Of a DNA stretch of 64,000 bases, positions 1 to 11,956 are shown one piece after another; position 1 is the stretch's first letter; each line of letters opens with the position of its first letter. The stretch covers positions 60,334,463-60,398,462 of the forward strand of contig NC_133971.1 in NCBI RefSeq assembly GCF_031877795.1. Direction: 5' to 3'. The notes under the pieces are model-generated. The model searched no databases. It was not told the DNA's origin and saw only the letters and a list, made by a program, of their open reading frames with translations. This DNA is from Strix aluco (lineage: Eukaryota; Chordata; Aves; Strigiformes; Strigidae). Made by a program: the position numbers and the translations under genes.

Positions 1-220
1 TTTCTTATCCACCTTGTTTGAACATTTCTGTCAGGATGTACCTATTCTCAAGGTCAGAATATTTTCTCTGTACATTTTAATCACTAGGCCTTGTTAAATA
101 CAAAATTAAACATTGTTTGGTAAAATAAATTCTTAATATTTAAGGTACAATGATCACTAATTGTTACAGGCCTCAAGTTGCAGGCACCAACTGCTCACAG
201 GCAACAGCTAGCAGGCATCA
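1..220 (-). repeat. Partial 3' LTR of ERV-A (runs off the window)
   Basis: On the minus strand a purine tract (231-221) is followed by a stretch beginning TGATGCCTG, which is the arrangement of a polypurine tract and the U3 start of a 3' LTR. Reading towards position 1, the rest of this LTR would continue outside the window. The env relic just before it (plus coordinates 230-2215) supports the call. The LTR family cannot be named, and its second end and partner LTR are not visible. Confidence 0.5.
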
Positions 221-231
221 ACTCCCCCCTT
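221..231 (-). promoter_or_regulatory. Polypurine tract of ERV-A
   Basis: The minus strand reads AAGGGGGGAGT directly before the putative LTR start TG. In retroviruses this tract primes plus-strand DNA synthesis and always abuts the 3' LTR. Its position between an env relic and an LTR-like start is what supports it. Confidence 0.5.
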
Positions 232-2215
232 CGAGACTTATAGGATAATGTAATATCATGTAAGTCTCATTCTATACCAATTTCTCATATTTGATACTAA
301 AGCATAATTGTGAACAACAGTTACAACATTGAATCATGGTACATGCTAGAACACAGATATAGATTATCATCGTGATCATTACAAACAAATTTTTCAACCA
401 TGTCTAATTTGGTAGCCAAGAAGTAAGTTTGTGCCACAATTCTTCAAAGCCCCAGAACGTATTGTCCTTGGTGACCTGATGCAGGACTTTTGTCTGTTCC
501 CAAATTTCTGCTAAATCAATGGAAATTCTACCATTCTGATCTACACACAACAGCTTGTGTTAATCACAGTGCAGACACCCCCTTGTGAAGCCAGTAGTAA
601 GTCAAGGGCCATTCGACTTTGTAATACTACCTGAGATAAATTGGACACTTCATTTTGTAAGGACAGTCTGTTATAGTATTGTGAGTCCTTCTGGTTCATT
701 TAAGGAAGGTCCTCACCCATCCACTCTGTTCATGCAGCTTATTATCTATTGTCATATTTGGGACTAGAGCTCCTACAGCGCACACTTCTTTCTATCCTAG
801 GCGTAATATTTTCCAAGCTTAGTTATCGCATAGCCAATACCGTCCTATTCCTTCTGTTCCGGGTACAGGCCACCCAGTTGAGGGTTTGGGTTTGTTTTGT
901 TTAAATTTATCTAAGAGTGCTAGATCAAATTGGCCATCTACATGTAACTGTTACACTGCTTGGTTAGTCCTATATCTATAGCATTGATGTTTTTACAGGA
1001 TGGAGTTGCATCATTTAGATGACATCACTGTATACAAGTATAGTTATAGGATACTTGTGGTTCTTCCATTTGGATTTCTTGTTGAGTAGTCATATTAGCA
1101 GTTCCCCACTAAAAGGCTGCACTTGTTGTAACCTCTCTGTAGCTCTGGCCTTGAGTGATGGTAATACTATCATGTAAGAGGTTATTGTCAGGGATTGGAA
1201 TCCATGTGTAATTTGGTGTTCCTAGAGAGTGTTCTGGTAAATGTGTACAGACCTAACAATAGATTCTGATTCTATTTTGGTTCTGGCCAGACTTGACCCA
1301 TGGCTATGATAATTGTTGTTAAAGGATTTTACCAGACTGCGTGTATCTCTAGGCTTGCTTTATTAACAACTCAGAGTTGGGCCATCACTTCAGTGAGTGG
1401 CAACAGCTAAGAAAAAGCACCCTCTATATATATGATATAACATATAATACAAAGAGTCCTTGGTGATTTTCCAGGAACTTTCAACTCTAATTCATCATCA
1501 ATTTCAAAAGTCCATTGTATTCCACAGTTTCGACTAGTTCTTGTCATTCCGTTCTAATTCCTCTTCGGACACCACTGCTCATTGATGCAGTCTTCGGTCA
1601 TCATGGTTACTTATCTTCTGAACAATCTTCATCATAATTCACTTTTAGACTTCTGAGAAAAGACTCAAAATGTTGTATTTAACATATACTTAATCTATGT
1701 CTAGCTTTTCATTACTTAGCTTTTCTAAGTTGCTTAAACTGTCAGTATTGTTCCTAGAACACCTGTGCTCTATTGCAAACAATATCTATTTATTAATTAT
1801 TCCTGCTGTTAATAATATCCTAAGAGAAAACAGTTTTATAAAGCTTGTTCCTTTTACAATTGTCACAGACCAAACATAAAACTCAATCATGATTTCCTTA
1901 ATTTCAATTTAAGAGGAGATTGCTGCTCCACTGCCCATGGAGTGGGAGGGGTAGATATGGCAAATATCATTGGTAATTTGTGTTAGAATTGAAACAACAG
2001 AACCGTAATGCGGGAAAAATCCATGACAAGAGTACCCAGGCCCAAACCACACATGCACTGTGGACTGGGGGTGTGGAAATCCATTTTCTTGCTCATATGC
2101 AGACCCCAACTCCAGCGGACCAGAGTAGCATTGCCATCAGCTCCAGCATTGACCACGAGGGCTGCGATCAACAACCATGACCAGCTTTGTATTGCTGGAA
2201 CTCTAGGAATCACAA
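230..2215 (-). pseudogene. Degenerate retroviral env (ERV-A)
   Basis: This is the relic of a retroviral envelope gene. A start with a hydrophobic leader-like segment lies at 2213-2130 on the minus strand. Scattered env-like peptide stretches with N-glycosylation sites follow between 1500 and 950. The clearest part is the transmembrane subunit at about 640-300: a heptad stretch (LQSRMALDLLLASQGG) is followed by a CX6CC motif (CTVINTSCC, near 570-545), then a region ending in a tryptophan-rich LTSWLPN and a hydrophobic, cysteine-rich anchor. CX6CC is the disulfide motif of gamma-type and alpha-type Env proteins. Several stops and at least one frameshift just after CX6CC break the frame, so no product is expected. 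No pol was recognised beyond 2215. Confidence 0.6.
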
Positions 2216-2937
2216 GGCAGCAGGTCTGTTTCTTTCTTTCAGCAGCAGTACAGGCTTATGCCTGCTTGAAATGCCCTTAAACCTACTGTCTGAGAATCTT
2301 GTTTATCTATCAATGTGTACATTTTTAACATACAAAAATTAGAAAATGAAATTCCATCAGTGAAAACTGATTGTATTTAAAACTTTGCAGTTTTACTACT
2401 TAAACAAGAATGATTAATTTGACGGTTGAGAAAGGATCTTGGAACAAATAATCCAAAATTTGCGTAAAAAATCGTACACAGATAGGCACTAAGTGTGAGA
2501 TCTGGTACTAAAAGTTTAACCTAAAGATTTGTACAATTCCTCTCGTTGCTTGAAATTGCTTAGATAGGACAGTCACAGTGGCAGTTTGTCCTAAGAAAGA
2601 TTGCAGGAGCAGTAACTGTTACACATGAAAAAAGTATAAGAAAAAGTGTAGGATAAGAAGCAGGAATGTTACATTTGAAAAAATCAGGATGGATTTGGCA
2701 CTCCAACTACTTCAGGTATGCTAGGAGACCCTTGATGTAGATGCAACTTTTCTGGCCAAAAAGTTTAAAAGAATGCCTGGGTAATATTTCACTGATCTGT
2801 CTTTTTAAATATCCAGGACTATACTGGAGAGGTCAAGCAGACCACTAAGTAAGATGCAGTTTGAAATGCGTGCAGCTGTCTAGAAAGCTCTCCATTAGTG
2901 GGGCTGACCTTTTTATTGCTGAGACAAAAGTGTGGTA
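2216..2937. other. No recognisable feature
   Basis: AT-rich sequence without an open frame of note. It may be an eroded internal part of ERV-A, since it lies on the pol side of the env relic, but no pol motif can be seen. Confidence 0.4.
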
Positions 2938-3701
2938 GAATCATAGAATGGTTTAGGTTGGAAGGGACCTTAAAAGTCATCTAGTTCCAATCCCCCTGCC
3001 ATGGGCAGGGACACCTTCCACTACATCAGGTTGCTGAAAGCCTCATCCAACCTGGCCTTGAACACTGCCAAGGAGGGAGCAGCCACAACTTCTCTGGGCA
3101 ACCTGTTCCAGTGTTTCACCATCCTCACAGTGAAGAATTTCTTCCTTATACCTAAGCTAAACCTACCCTCTTTCAGTTTAAAACTGTTACTCCTTGTCCT
3201 ATCACCACCCTCCCTGATAAAGAGTCCCTGCCCATCTTTCCTGTAGGCCCCCTTTAAGTACTGGAAGGCTGCTAGAAGGTCTCCCTGGAGCCTTCTCTTC
3301 TCTAGGCTGAACAGCTCTCCCAATCTGTCTTCATAAGGGGGGTGCTCCAGCTCCCTGATCATCTTCGTGGCCCTCCTGTGGACCCACTTGAGCAGGTCCT
3401 TCTCTTTCTTATGTTGGGGCCCCCAGAGTTGGATGTAGTACTCCACGTGGGGTCTCATGAGAGCAATCACCTCCCTCGACCTGCTGGCCACACTTCTCTT
3501 GCTGCAGCCCAGGATACAGTTGGCTTTCTGGGCTGTGAGCACACATTGCTGGCTCATAGTCAGTTTTCCATCCACCAATACCCCCAAGTCCTTCTCTGTA
3601 GGGCTACTCTCAATGCACTGATCACCCAGCCTGTATCCGTGCTTGGGATCACCTTGACCCACGTGCAGAACTTTGCACTTCGCTGCACCACACAGTACTC
3701 G
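2938..3701 (-). repeat. CR1 LINE, 3' fragment
   Basis: A 5'-truncated CR1 retrotransposon on the minus strand. The plus strand opens with the reversed CR1 3' end (ATCATAGAATGGTTT, then the GGTTGGAAGGGACC motif). The minus strand has an almost uninterrupted 213-codon frame (3662-3021) that matches the end of the CR1 reverse transcriptase ORF, with features such as DLGVLVD, RRATKMI, SLEKRRLQGDL and HWNRLPREVV. The reverse transcriptase core is absent, so the copy cannot move. The long open frame suggests a fairly young copy. Confidence 0.9.
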
Positions 3702-6472
3702 GCCAAAAAAATATTCTTTTTATTTAGGTAGTTTGAGAGGCCTCTGGATTTTTTTTAAGTTGTTGAAGGCAGTAAGGCTCATCCATTTATATGTTGGCAT
3801 CAACCCTGTTGAAAAGTAGTGTTGAAAACAAGGCTGTGCCATCACTTACTAATTTGCATCCCAGTTCTGACAGCTACACTGGACTGCTGCAGGATGGTTG
3901 ATCTCCTGATGAAAAAGCTCTGCTCCAGCTTTCCCATTTTAACTTTTAGCCAGGCCTCTTCCTTCTACAGCCTCATGCAGAATGAACCAAAAGTCATTCT
4001 GGCCAAAAATCTTGTGCAGGGAACATTGTAAAGAAGGGATTTCCTTTTCTATCATAAGGTCAGGGCAGGGAAGAGCTATAATCTGGAGAATTATTAAATG
4101 AAAAGCTATTCTGTCTATTAGCATGTAGTAAAAATATGCACTTTAATTTCCATTCCAGTAATTGATTTCAGCTCCTTAGGAATTAAATGAATGAAATAGT
4201 AATGAATTAGCATTCTACTTTGTATTTCTCTATATCATTTAATTGAAATATAGCTAGGAAAATGGCATATATAATAATGTCTGCATGGCTCTAAATAGGG
4301 TTTGTTAGGTTCAGCACAGCTGAAAATCTATTTCAGAAGTACATCTTGGAAGAAGGAAGATTAAATACATTTCCAGGGTTTGTATTTTTTAGGGCAGCTG
4401 CTCTTGATGTACTCTGAAAGCATGAGTCACAAGGCTAATCCTGACACAAAGCCAACAGGTTTAACCTTTCTTTATTTAATGTCTTCATTTTGCATACAGA
4501 GACCCTTCATCTCTTCTGAGACCAGAAAGATATGAAAGTCACTTTCAGAGCCAAGCTGCCACTTCTTCATTCATTTTCTTCCCTAATTGGCTAGTTCAGG
4601 TTTGAGTGAAACTATGCCCTTTTGAAAGATTTAGGTTTATCTCTGCCTCACACAATCCAGCAAGAATCATCAGCTTTTGGAAGTGCTCATCCAAATTCAC
4701 TATTTGAAAAAAAATGTTTTCTAGAACACCCACTAGTACCTCTACATGTTACTGTGTATAATACACCAAAGTAATTTTCTGCAATACAGATATTTGATTC
4801 ATGTAGCTTTTTTGTATTAGCTGAATATCCATAGAGCCTGCTACTTTGGATAACGTTGCAAAACACAATGCATAAAGTATTATGTTCTTCTTCAGATGTG
4901 CAATTATAATATTTTTCTTACACACATCATGACTCACTGTATTTTGGGAGATTTTTATAATATATTGTAACCACATATTTCAAAGAAGAGTCTGATCATT
5001 TTGATATTAAAGTAACAAGTTTAATAAAGCAACAATTGCAAAATTTTGAAATAAAAATATTTTGATTATCCTTGTATGTAGGCTACATAGTAATTTAGCT
5101 AAACTTTCAGCAATAACTGCCATCTTACTGCTTATGTCTGATTTGGGCAGCCTTTTTTATTTTTGAAGTTTCAGTTTAAGTGATTAATTTCTAGAATGAT
5201 AATGGGAAAGCATGCCAATCATACAAAGAAATTACTTCACTGATTTTGTGGACCAATAGTTTTGTCTCTGACTTTGGATTAGACACTACAAATTTAGCAG
5301 AGGTACCTTTTCTCTGTTTGCTTCTTTCAAACAAGGCATATGTCTTTTGTTGCTCTTGAGGAAAATTTTGCATAGGGCAAATTAGCTACCTTATGTAAAG
5401 AAAATTAATTATTTAGTTATTAGAAAACTTGCTAAAATTTGTAGACAGGATCTCTGGAGATAGGATGTATACTATACCTGTTCCAATCTGTGGTTAGGGA
5501 TTTCTTCTGCAGCTGGTGCTTCTTGCTACTTTGAAACACAAATCATCAACAACAGGGGGAAAGAAACCTTTGTACTCTGGAGACAGAGACTATCCAGCTC
5601 CTTGAAGAAAAGATCTGTATCTATTATGTCAAGTCTATTTATAGGAAGCCAGAGAGCAAGGTGAAAGAAGTGTTGTAGAAATGTGTTCTTACTGTCTGAA
5701 ATACATCATGGTCCAATTTGCCTCCTGTAGGCTCCAGCTGGCTAACAGTCAGAAAAGCTTAAGCTCTGCTTTTTTTTTGGTTTTTTTTAACAATGAGCAG
5801 TGATTAAGAGACACCTCCATTAAACAAATCATTTCATCATTAAATTTCACAAGAGACTTTTCCTTATCAGAATGGTCTCCTGTGACAAACAGAGCATCAC
5901 AGCTTCTTAACAAAGCACTATTCAACTTTGGAAGGGTGAAGTATGACAGTAAAATTGATACTAGCTGTAAATGAGACAGCTGTAAAATTGATACTATATG
6001 CTCATTTACTGAAATCTCTTTCAAGAGGTCATTATAGTCAGTTTACTGTATAGTCATCTCTGCAATCCCTTGCCATTTAAGGACTGTATCCCTATATTAC
6101 TAAAAGTGGAAGTTATTCTCATATTTCAAAATTTTTAGCAAGCTACATTACTATTTATTTTCTAGACAATACCAATTTGAACAAATTTTAATAAAGGTTA
6201 ATGACATGTTTTATGCCTACATGGCCATATGCATACTGAACAGGATTAGTTTCACACAAAGAGAGTCCAGGGTCCTATGATAAAAGGAAAACTTGTTATT
6301 AAATAAAAAACTGAAAAAAGCCCACAAAAGAATTGCAGCTTTTATTCCAAGAACAAATTTGTCTTTATTATGGAAGAAAAAAAGCCTTTTTTGTAGGTCA
6401 CAAGACTGACTGCTGTACTACTCTGCTAGATCGGGTTAACTGTACCAGGCCAGGTAAGGTGCAGGTACAGCT
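3702..6472. other. Intergenic, nothing recognised
   Basis: AT-rich sequence with only short chance open frames and no CR1, LTR or exon signature that could be identified by eye. Confidence 0.5.
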
Positions 6473-6478
6473 GTATAA

Positions 6479-6819
6479 TGTCACGGTAGAGATGGACATG
6501 ACAAGCAATTGATGCAGACAAAATGTCCGACACTTTATTATCTATGCTCTTCTTTTACATATGCCTTACAAAGCCGTGTGTTCATTTAATTGGTTACACA
6601 GTTGTTTTTCATCACTGCTATTGGTTGGCTTTTACTCTTCTTTTCTGCTCCTTAGTACATACAGAATTGCGGGTCCTCCATCCTACTCCCTTGCTCAGAG
6701 TTCCTTTCATCTTCTTTACTTCAGCAAACATCTCCCTTTTCAAGGGTTCACTGGAATCTTGTCAAGGCCAAATTCTTCTTCAATCAGGCTGGTGGCAGAC
6801 CCAGCTGTCTCCCCCAACA
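6479..6819 (-). repeat. ERV-B 3' LTR
   Basis: About 341 bp, from TGTCACGG to CCCAACA on the plus strand. It is the 3' LTR because, on the minus strand, env and a polypurine tract precede it. Compared with the copy at 12162-12501 it has about 19 substitutions, nearly all transitions, and one single-base indel close to its right edge. It contains the same TATA-like and AATAAA signals on the minus strand. Confidence 0.92.
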
Positions 6820-8062
6820 ATTCCCCCTTTTTGTATTTGTGCTAGAAATATTGTGTGAGCAGTCTTCTGCAGAGCCCTTTGCAGAAGACTGACAAGACAG
6901 GGCAACATTAAAAGCATGGTTACAATTACCAAGATCACTACCCCCACAGTTTTGACCAGAGATATCAACCATCCAGACAGTCCCCAACCGTTAAACATCC
7001 TTGTTAGCCAATCTAAGCCATCATCTTCTGTTAAACGCTTGACACCATCTTTTAGCTGCTGTATGCTTTTAAAAATAGATTATGAGTGGTCAGACAAATT
7101 CATGCAACACATTCCATCAAAATCTTCACACCCATGTCCTTGTGCTAAAAGCAAAGAGTCAATGGCAGCTCTATTCTGTAAAGTAGCATGTCTAACACTA
7201 TCAACATCAGTTAAAAGATCACTAAAGGCTAATGAGGTAGCATTAGTTTGTTTGCTAAGCCAACACCCTGACTTCTTTAAATTTGCTAAAGCATTTGCAA
7301 CACCAACTCCTGGTGCAAGAATGGAGGATGCAATAATTTCACCTGAGTTCCAGAATGTTATTTGGTCATTACATTCAGAGGTAAATTGATGAACAGTCCT
7401 CCAGCTTCGTTTCCGATGCCTAGCTACATTGTGACATTTGGTGTCAAAAGGGTGAGACGCCGAGGCTGCATGGACCTCCATTTAATTTGGAGTGAATACC
7501 TCCCCATGCTCGATCTCTACAAATTAAAAAGACACAAGGAGGTAGTGCAAGAGGAACAGCAGAAGACCGTGAGATGTTAGTTGAGGTATAATTGCACCAA
7601 GCGGTTAAGTTATGATAAGCAGCATTAGTTGCATTAACATTTTGCCCTCTCTGCGCGAAAGTATTATAAGAATAATTAAAAAACACACAAGCATCCATTA
7701 TGACAGAGCCTAGCAACTCTAGTTCTTGGGATTCTTGCATAACCTGTGGAAGGTGACTATATATACCATCCCAATTATCTGTACACCTTTTTGGAGAGTT
7801 GCAAAGAGAGAAAGGCTGAAGGGTTTGTGGGTTTGGCCATGTGTCTACTGGCAATCCCATCAAACACGTGGAGAATGGATTTTTCAGGGCTCACAGTAGA
7901 GAGGCACAAAGCTTCTTGATGTGTCATGTTTGCCAAAGTTACCCAGACATTCTGCTTGGGTTGTGGAACTACCCATCCTTCACCCTGATGCAGGTTCCAG
8001 CACAGGCCGAACACACCGAGCTGGAACCCAGCGAGGGCCAGCATCTGCAGAGACACAAGCAT
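6780..8062 (-). pseudogene. ERV-B env, broken
   Basis: Relic of an envelope gene in three frames. It starts at 8062, overlapping the end of pol, with a hydrophobic leader; this frame is left near 7865. A second frame (7863 to about 7470) carries surface-subunit sequence rich in cysteines and N-glycosylation sites. A third frame (from about 7480) carries a basic furin-type site (RHRKR), a hydrophobic fusion-peptide-like stretch, a heptad segment and the CX6CC motif CEDFDGMCC. A TAA at 7082-7080 interrupts that same frame. The membrane anchor (VVILVIVTMLLMLPCLV) and tail continue after it, to a stop at 6780 inside the LTR. The transmembrane subunit looks like the avian leukosis/sarcoma (alpharetrovirus) type. 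Two frameshifts and the stop mean it is not functional. Confidence 0.85.
6820..6832 (-). promoter_or_regulatory. ERV-B polypurine tract
   Basis: The minus strand reads AAAAAGGGGGAAT and abuts the TG of the 3' LTR. This is the expected primer site for plus-strand DNA synthesis, and its position supports the orientation of the provirus. Confidence 0.75.
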
Positions 8063-10616
8063 AACCCCTGCCCCAGGTTAATAGCTCACACGGTCCACTC
8101 CACTGGCCAGTAACTAGATCTTTAACATGCAGTTTGACGCCCTTTTGCAAATCCTGTTTTGAAAAAAGAGAAGAGAAATGCTGAAAACGAGGAGGCAGAG
8201 AAGAATTATCCCCATAATAGAGAAAGTTAAGAACATAAACTGCTTTATCCAAACATGCCTGGCGGGGTTCCTCAATCATTCCACCTTTTTGTTTTTGAAG
8301 CTGCTGCTTCAGCGTGCCATGCGCACATTCAACAATTGCTTGCCCTGTGGGGGAATGTGGAATGACTGTAATGTGAGTAACACCCCACATATCAAAAAAT
8401 GTCTGAACTTTCTTTGAAACATATGCAGGGCCATTATCTGTTTTGATTTGGCATGGTACCCCAAGCATAGAAAAAGCCTTTTGGAAATGTCGAATTACAT
8501 CTTTTCCTGTTTCTCCATTATGTGCTGTTGCTACTAAGGCATGAGAATAAGTATCAATAGAAACATGAACATATTTCTGTCGGCCAAACTCATGCGCATG
8601 AGTAACATCAGTTTGCCAAATCTGTAAGGCTCACATACCTCTGGGATTAGTACCAAAATACACTGGTGTGTGAGTTCCTTGGTAATCAGGGCAGGCAGCC
8701 ACAATGGAACGAGCTTCAGTATGAGACAAGCCGAACTGCTGTTGTAAAGCTCGAAATCCCTGGTGAAAAAATTGATGTGATAATACAGCTTGTTGCTTTA
8801 TGTTAGGAACAGTACTCAGAGCCATAGCAGAAACAAGAGCATCCGCTCTGACATTACCCTCTGTATAAAACCCTGGTAAAGTAGTATGACTATGAATATG
8901 CATGACAAAGTAGGGTTCTTTTCGTTGGTGAATACTCTTCCAGAGTTCCAGGAGTACTTCAAATAGCAATCAATTGTCTGACATAGTTAAAACTACTTTG
9001 TCTAGTCGAGCAACCAAGTTGGCTACATATGCTGAATCAGTTACAATATTTACAGGAGAAGTGAAACTAGAAAAAACAACAGCCACAGCACGTAGCTCTA
9101 CTACCTGTGGAGAGCCCTTTTGATATACCACCTTGTTCTGCCAGTCATGGTTTTCATTCCATACTACTGCTGCTTTACCTGTTTTTCCTGAACCATCTGT
9201 AAAAACAGTAAGGCCGTTCACTGGTTCCGGTTGGCTTAAATTTTTCTGACCAAATGGGACTTCTCGAGCAAATTTCAGCAGCGGGTGTGATGGCAGGTGA
9301 TATGATATCTGTCGCTGAAAGCCCGCCATGGCTGCTTGCAGCTCATAATTATTCGCCAGACACCATTCAAAATACCAATTTTGAACAGGTAAAACAATCG
9401 TAGCTGGGTCACACCCTGTTAGTTCTAAACATCATTTTCTGGCTTTTATGATTGCATCAGCAATGAGCTCGAACAGTCCAGGAGCAGTTTTTCGTGGCCA
9501 GAATGATAAAAACATCCATTCCAAAATATGTAATGGGTCATCCCACTCAGGATTCCACTGCACTAAAGCACCAAATGGCACAGTTTTGTCAAGTAGTACA
9601 AAGAGTTGTACCAATTGAGACAGATCTATTTGAGGAACAAATTTCTCGTGTATAGATTGTTCCACCATGTGAATTACATTTAACGCTTCCTTATTTAATA
9701 TTCTGGGTTCTGTTGGATCATTGGAATTTTTTAATAATTCCAATAATGGTTGCAATTGCGAATTGGTCAGTCTGAGATAGGGCCTGATCCAATTCAAGGA
9801 TCCCATTAATTTCTATACATCATTAAGGGTTTTAACTTCAAGGTTAAGTTTCACAGGTTGAGGCATTACCTGCTTACCTGTAACTATCATTCCTAGATAT
9901 TTCCAGGGTTCTACCTTTTGTACCTTTTCAGGGGCAACAACCAATCCATATTGTTGTAATGAATCTCTGGCCAAATTCTCCATGTCGTTCAACTGCTCTT
10001 TGCTGTTTGATGCTAACAGGCTGTCATCCATGTAATGATAACAACAGCTAGTAGGGAATTTTTCACTCACAGGTGACAAAGCCTGGGCTACAAACCATTG
10101 ACAAATTGTTGGCAAATTTTTCATGCCTTGTGGCAAAACCTTCCATTGATACCTGTTTGAAGGTTCCGCATGATTTACAGAAGGCACGGAAAATGCAAAT
10201 TTCTCTTTGTCTTGGGAGGCCAATGGAATAGTAAAGAAACAGACTTTTAAATCCATCACAATAATTTCCCAATCCATAGGAATCATGGCAGGTGAGGGTA
10301 GGCCCGGTTGTAGGGCTCCCATCATAGCCATGACAGCATTAATTTGCCATAGGCCATGTAAAAATCGCCATTTTCCTGGTTTCTTTTTGATTACAAACAC
10401 TGGGGTATTCCATGGGCTATGAGAAGGTTCAGTATATCCAGCAGCTAGGTGTTCTGCCACCAATTCTTGCAGGGCTTTTAATTTCTCAATTGGCAGGGGC
10501 CACTGATCCACCCACACAGGGTTATTTGTTAACCAGGTTAATGCAAGCGTGGGTTGTTCAACACCCTGCAACACAGTGGCCCCCGTCAAAAATCCGTAGT
10601 GATTTTTACGCCCCAC
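7980..10616 (-). pseudogene. ERV-B pol (RT, RNase H, integrase) with four stops
   Basis: One continuous minus-strand frame of 879 codons interrupted by stops at 9815-9813 (TAG), 9434-9432, 8972-8970 and 8633-8631 (all TGA). The reverse transcriptase has the YMDD catalytic box at residues 195-198 of the frame. RNase H shows VFTDGSG and VTDSAYVANL. Integrase shows an N-terminal His/Cys zinc domain, the core aspartates (QTDVTHA, KTDNGPAY), the core glutamate in QAIVECAHG, and a C-terminal domain ending at 7980. The usual CxxC of the zinc domain reads CPDY, so its second cysteine is lost. The RT segment RFLHGLWQIN also looks altered at positions that are normally charged. Domain order and motifs are of class II (beta/alpha-like) type. 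The frame is entered from gag-pro by a probable -1 frameshift at 10595-10589. Confidence 0.92.
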
Positions 10617-11956
10617 TGGGATAAACAGTCACGTCCCCACAAAGTTAAAGGTGTTACTGTAACATAAGGTTGAACGGTGGCTCTCTGCCCCTCAGGATTT
10701 ATAATCATGACTGGAAGAGCAGAGAGCTCACAATGAGACACTCCTCCCAACCCCACAATTCCTGTGTCTGCTATCACTGTGGGCCAGTTAAGTGGCCAGT
10801 CGGTGCGACAGACAGTAGTTACGTCTGCTCCAGTGTCCAGAAGTCCACGAACTTCAGCAGAGGGAGGATGACTGTCTCGGTTGTAGATGGTGCATTTCAT
10901 GGATGGATGATGCATCTCTATGGGTTGTGACCACAAGGCAATCGGTGATCCGGTCGATCCGAAGTTGCCATCCCCATGGAGGCGCTGCTCTGCTTTTGGG
11001 ACACAACTCAGAAAGGGTATAAGTTGAGCAATGCAAGTGCCTTTTGGAATGGTTGCTGGTGGGTAAGGAGTAGAAATCATAGCACAAATTTGTCCAGTAA
11101 AATCAGCATCAATAATTCCCACATGCACAATTAAACCGTTCAAAGTGCTGCTAGATCTTCCGATTAATAGGGCACTCAATCCCTGTCCTATAGGTCCTTT
11201 TGCATCGAGCAGCACTTTAACGATGTCTTTTGTTAAAAGTGTTACTGTGTCGGCAGTGGATACATCCAATCCTGCTGACCCGACAGTTTCAGCTGTGAGC
11301 CGCTCACAGAGGGGCGGTGAGGAGCCCCTGACGTGCGGGAGGGATTTTATATCTCTCACGCTCTTTTTCCCATTTCCCTGGAGAGGCTGTCCACTGGCAT
11401 GAAATTTAGACCGACACTGTGTAGCTAAATGACCGAGTTTCCCACAACAGTTGCAGGTTATTCCTGCAGAGCTGTTTGCTGTGCTTTTTGAGGACTTATT
11501 AACAGGGCAGCTGGCTTTAACGTGGCCTGTCTGGTTACATCTAAAACATCTTTGTGGCTTATCTTTTAGTGCTGTAGCAAGGGCGGCAACCATATGTTCC
11601 ACAGTGCCAACTTTAGAACATGCAACAACCGTATCAGGTACAGAGGGATCTCCAAGTAAAGCTTCGATAATTTTTTGACAGTCCTCATTAGCATTATCTT
11701 TTGCCAATTGCTTGCACAATATTTGTTGCAATGCCTCTTTTGACCCTTTAGAAATTGCATCCCATAACTTCTGCCCTACTTCTTGCCACGCTGATACACT
11801 GAATGCAGTGGCTGCAGTAGCTTAAAATCCTTGTATCTTATTCCACATAAGCATTCTCTTTAAACCCTGGTCTGTGGTTTTTACCCCTTTTCTTTTTAAT
11901 AGGGCCTTCCATGTGGACAATATTGTTTCTTCCTCTTTTGTTATTTGTTGGCCCAT
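10586..11956 (-). pseudogene. ERV-B gag-pro relic: matrix start, capsid end, nucleocapsid, dUTPase, protease
   Basis: Gag starts at 11956 with MGQQ, a myristoylation-type start, but meets a TAA after 44 codons (11824-11822). The same frame then resumes directly in the C-terminal part of capsid, so most of matrix and capsid is deleted. From 11731, 381 codons are open. Two CCHC zinc knuckles lie at residues 62-75 and 93-106. dUTPase motifs follow (AGLDVSTA, GRSSST, GIIDADFTGQ and a glycine-rich NFGSTG near 256-261). An aspartic protease comes next, with LLDTGAD at 297-303 and flap GLGG at 327-330. The stop is TGA at 10588-10586. Nucleocapsid and dUTPase-protease share a frame, whereas betaretroviruses normally separate them by a frameshift. 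The dUTPase points to a betaretrovirus-like ancestor. Confidence 0.88.
10589..10595 (-). promoter_or_regulatory. Candidate pro-pol frameshift site
   Basis: The minus strand reads GGATTTT one base before the protease stop TGA, and the pol frame is open across it in the -1 frame. A slip of this type (G GAU UUN) is known at the pro-pol junction of betaretroviruses. Whether a downstream pseudoknot exists was not assessed. Confidence 0.5.
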
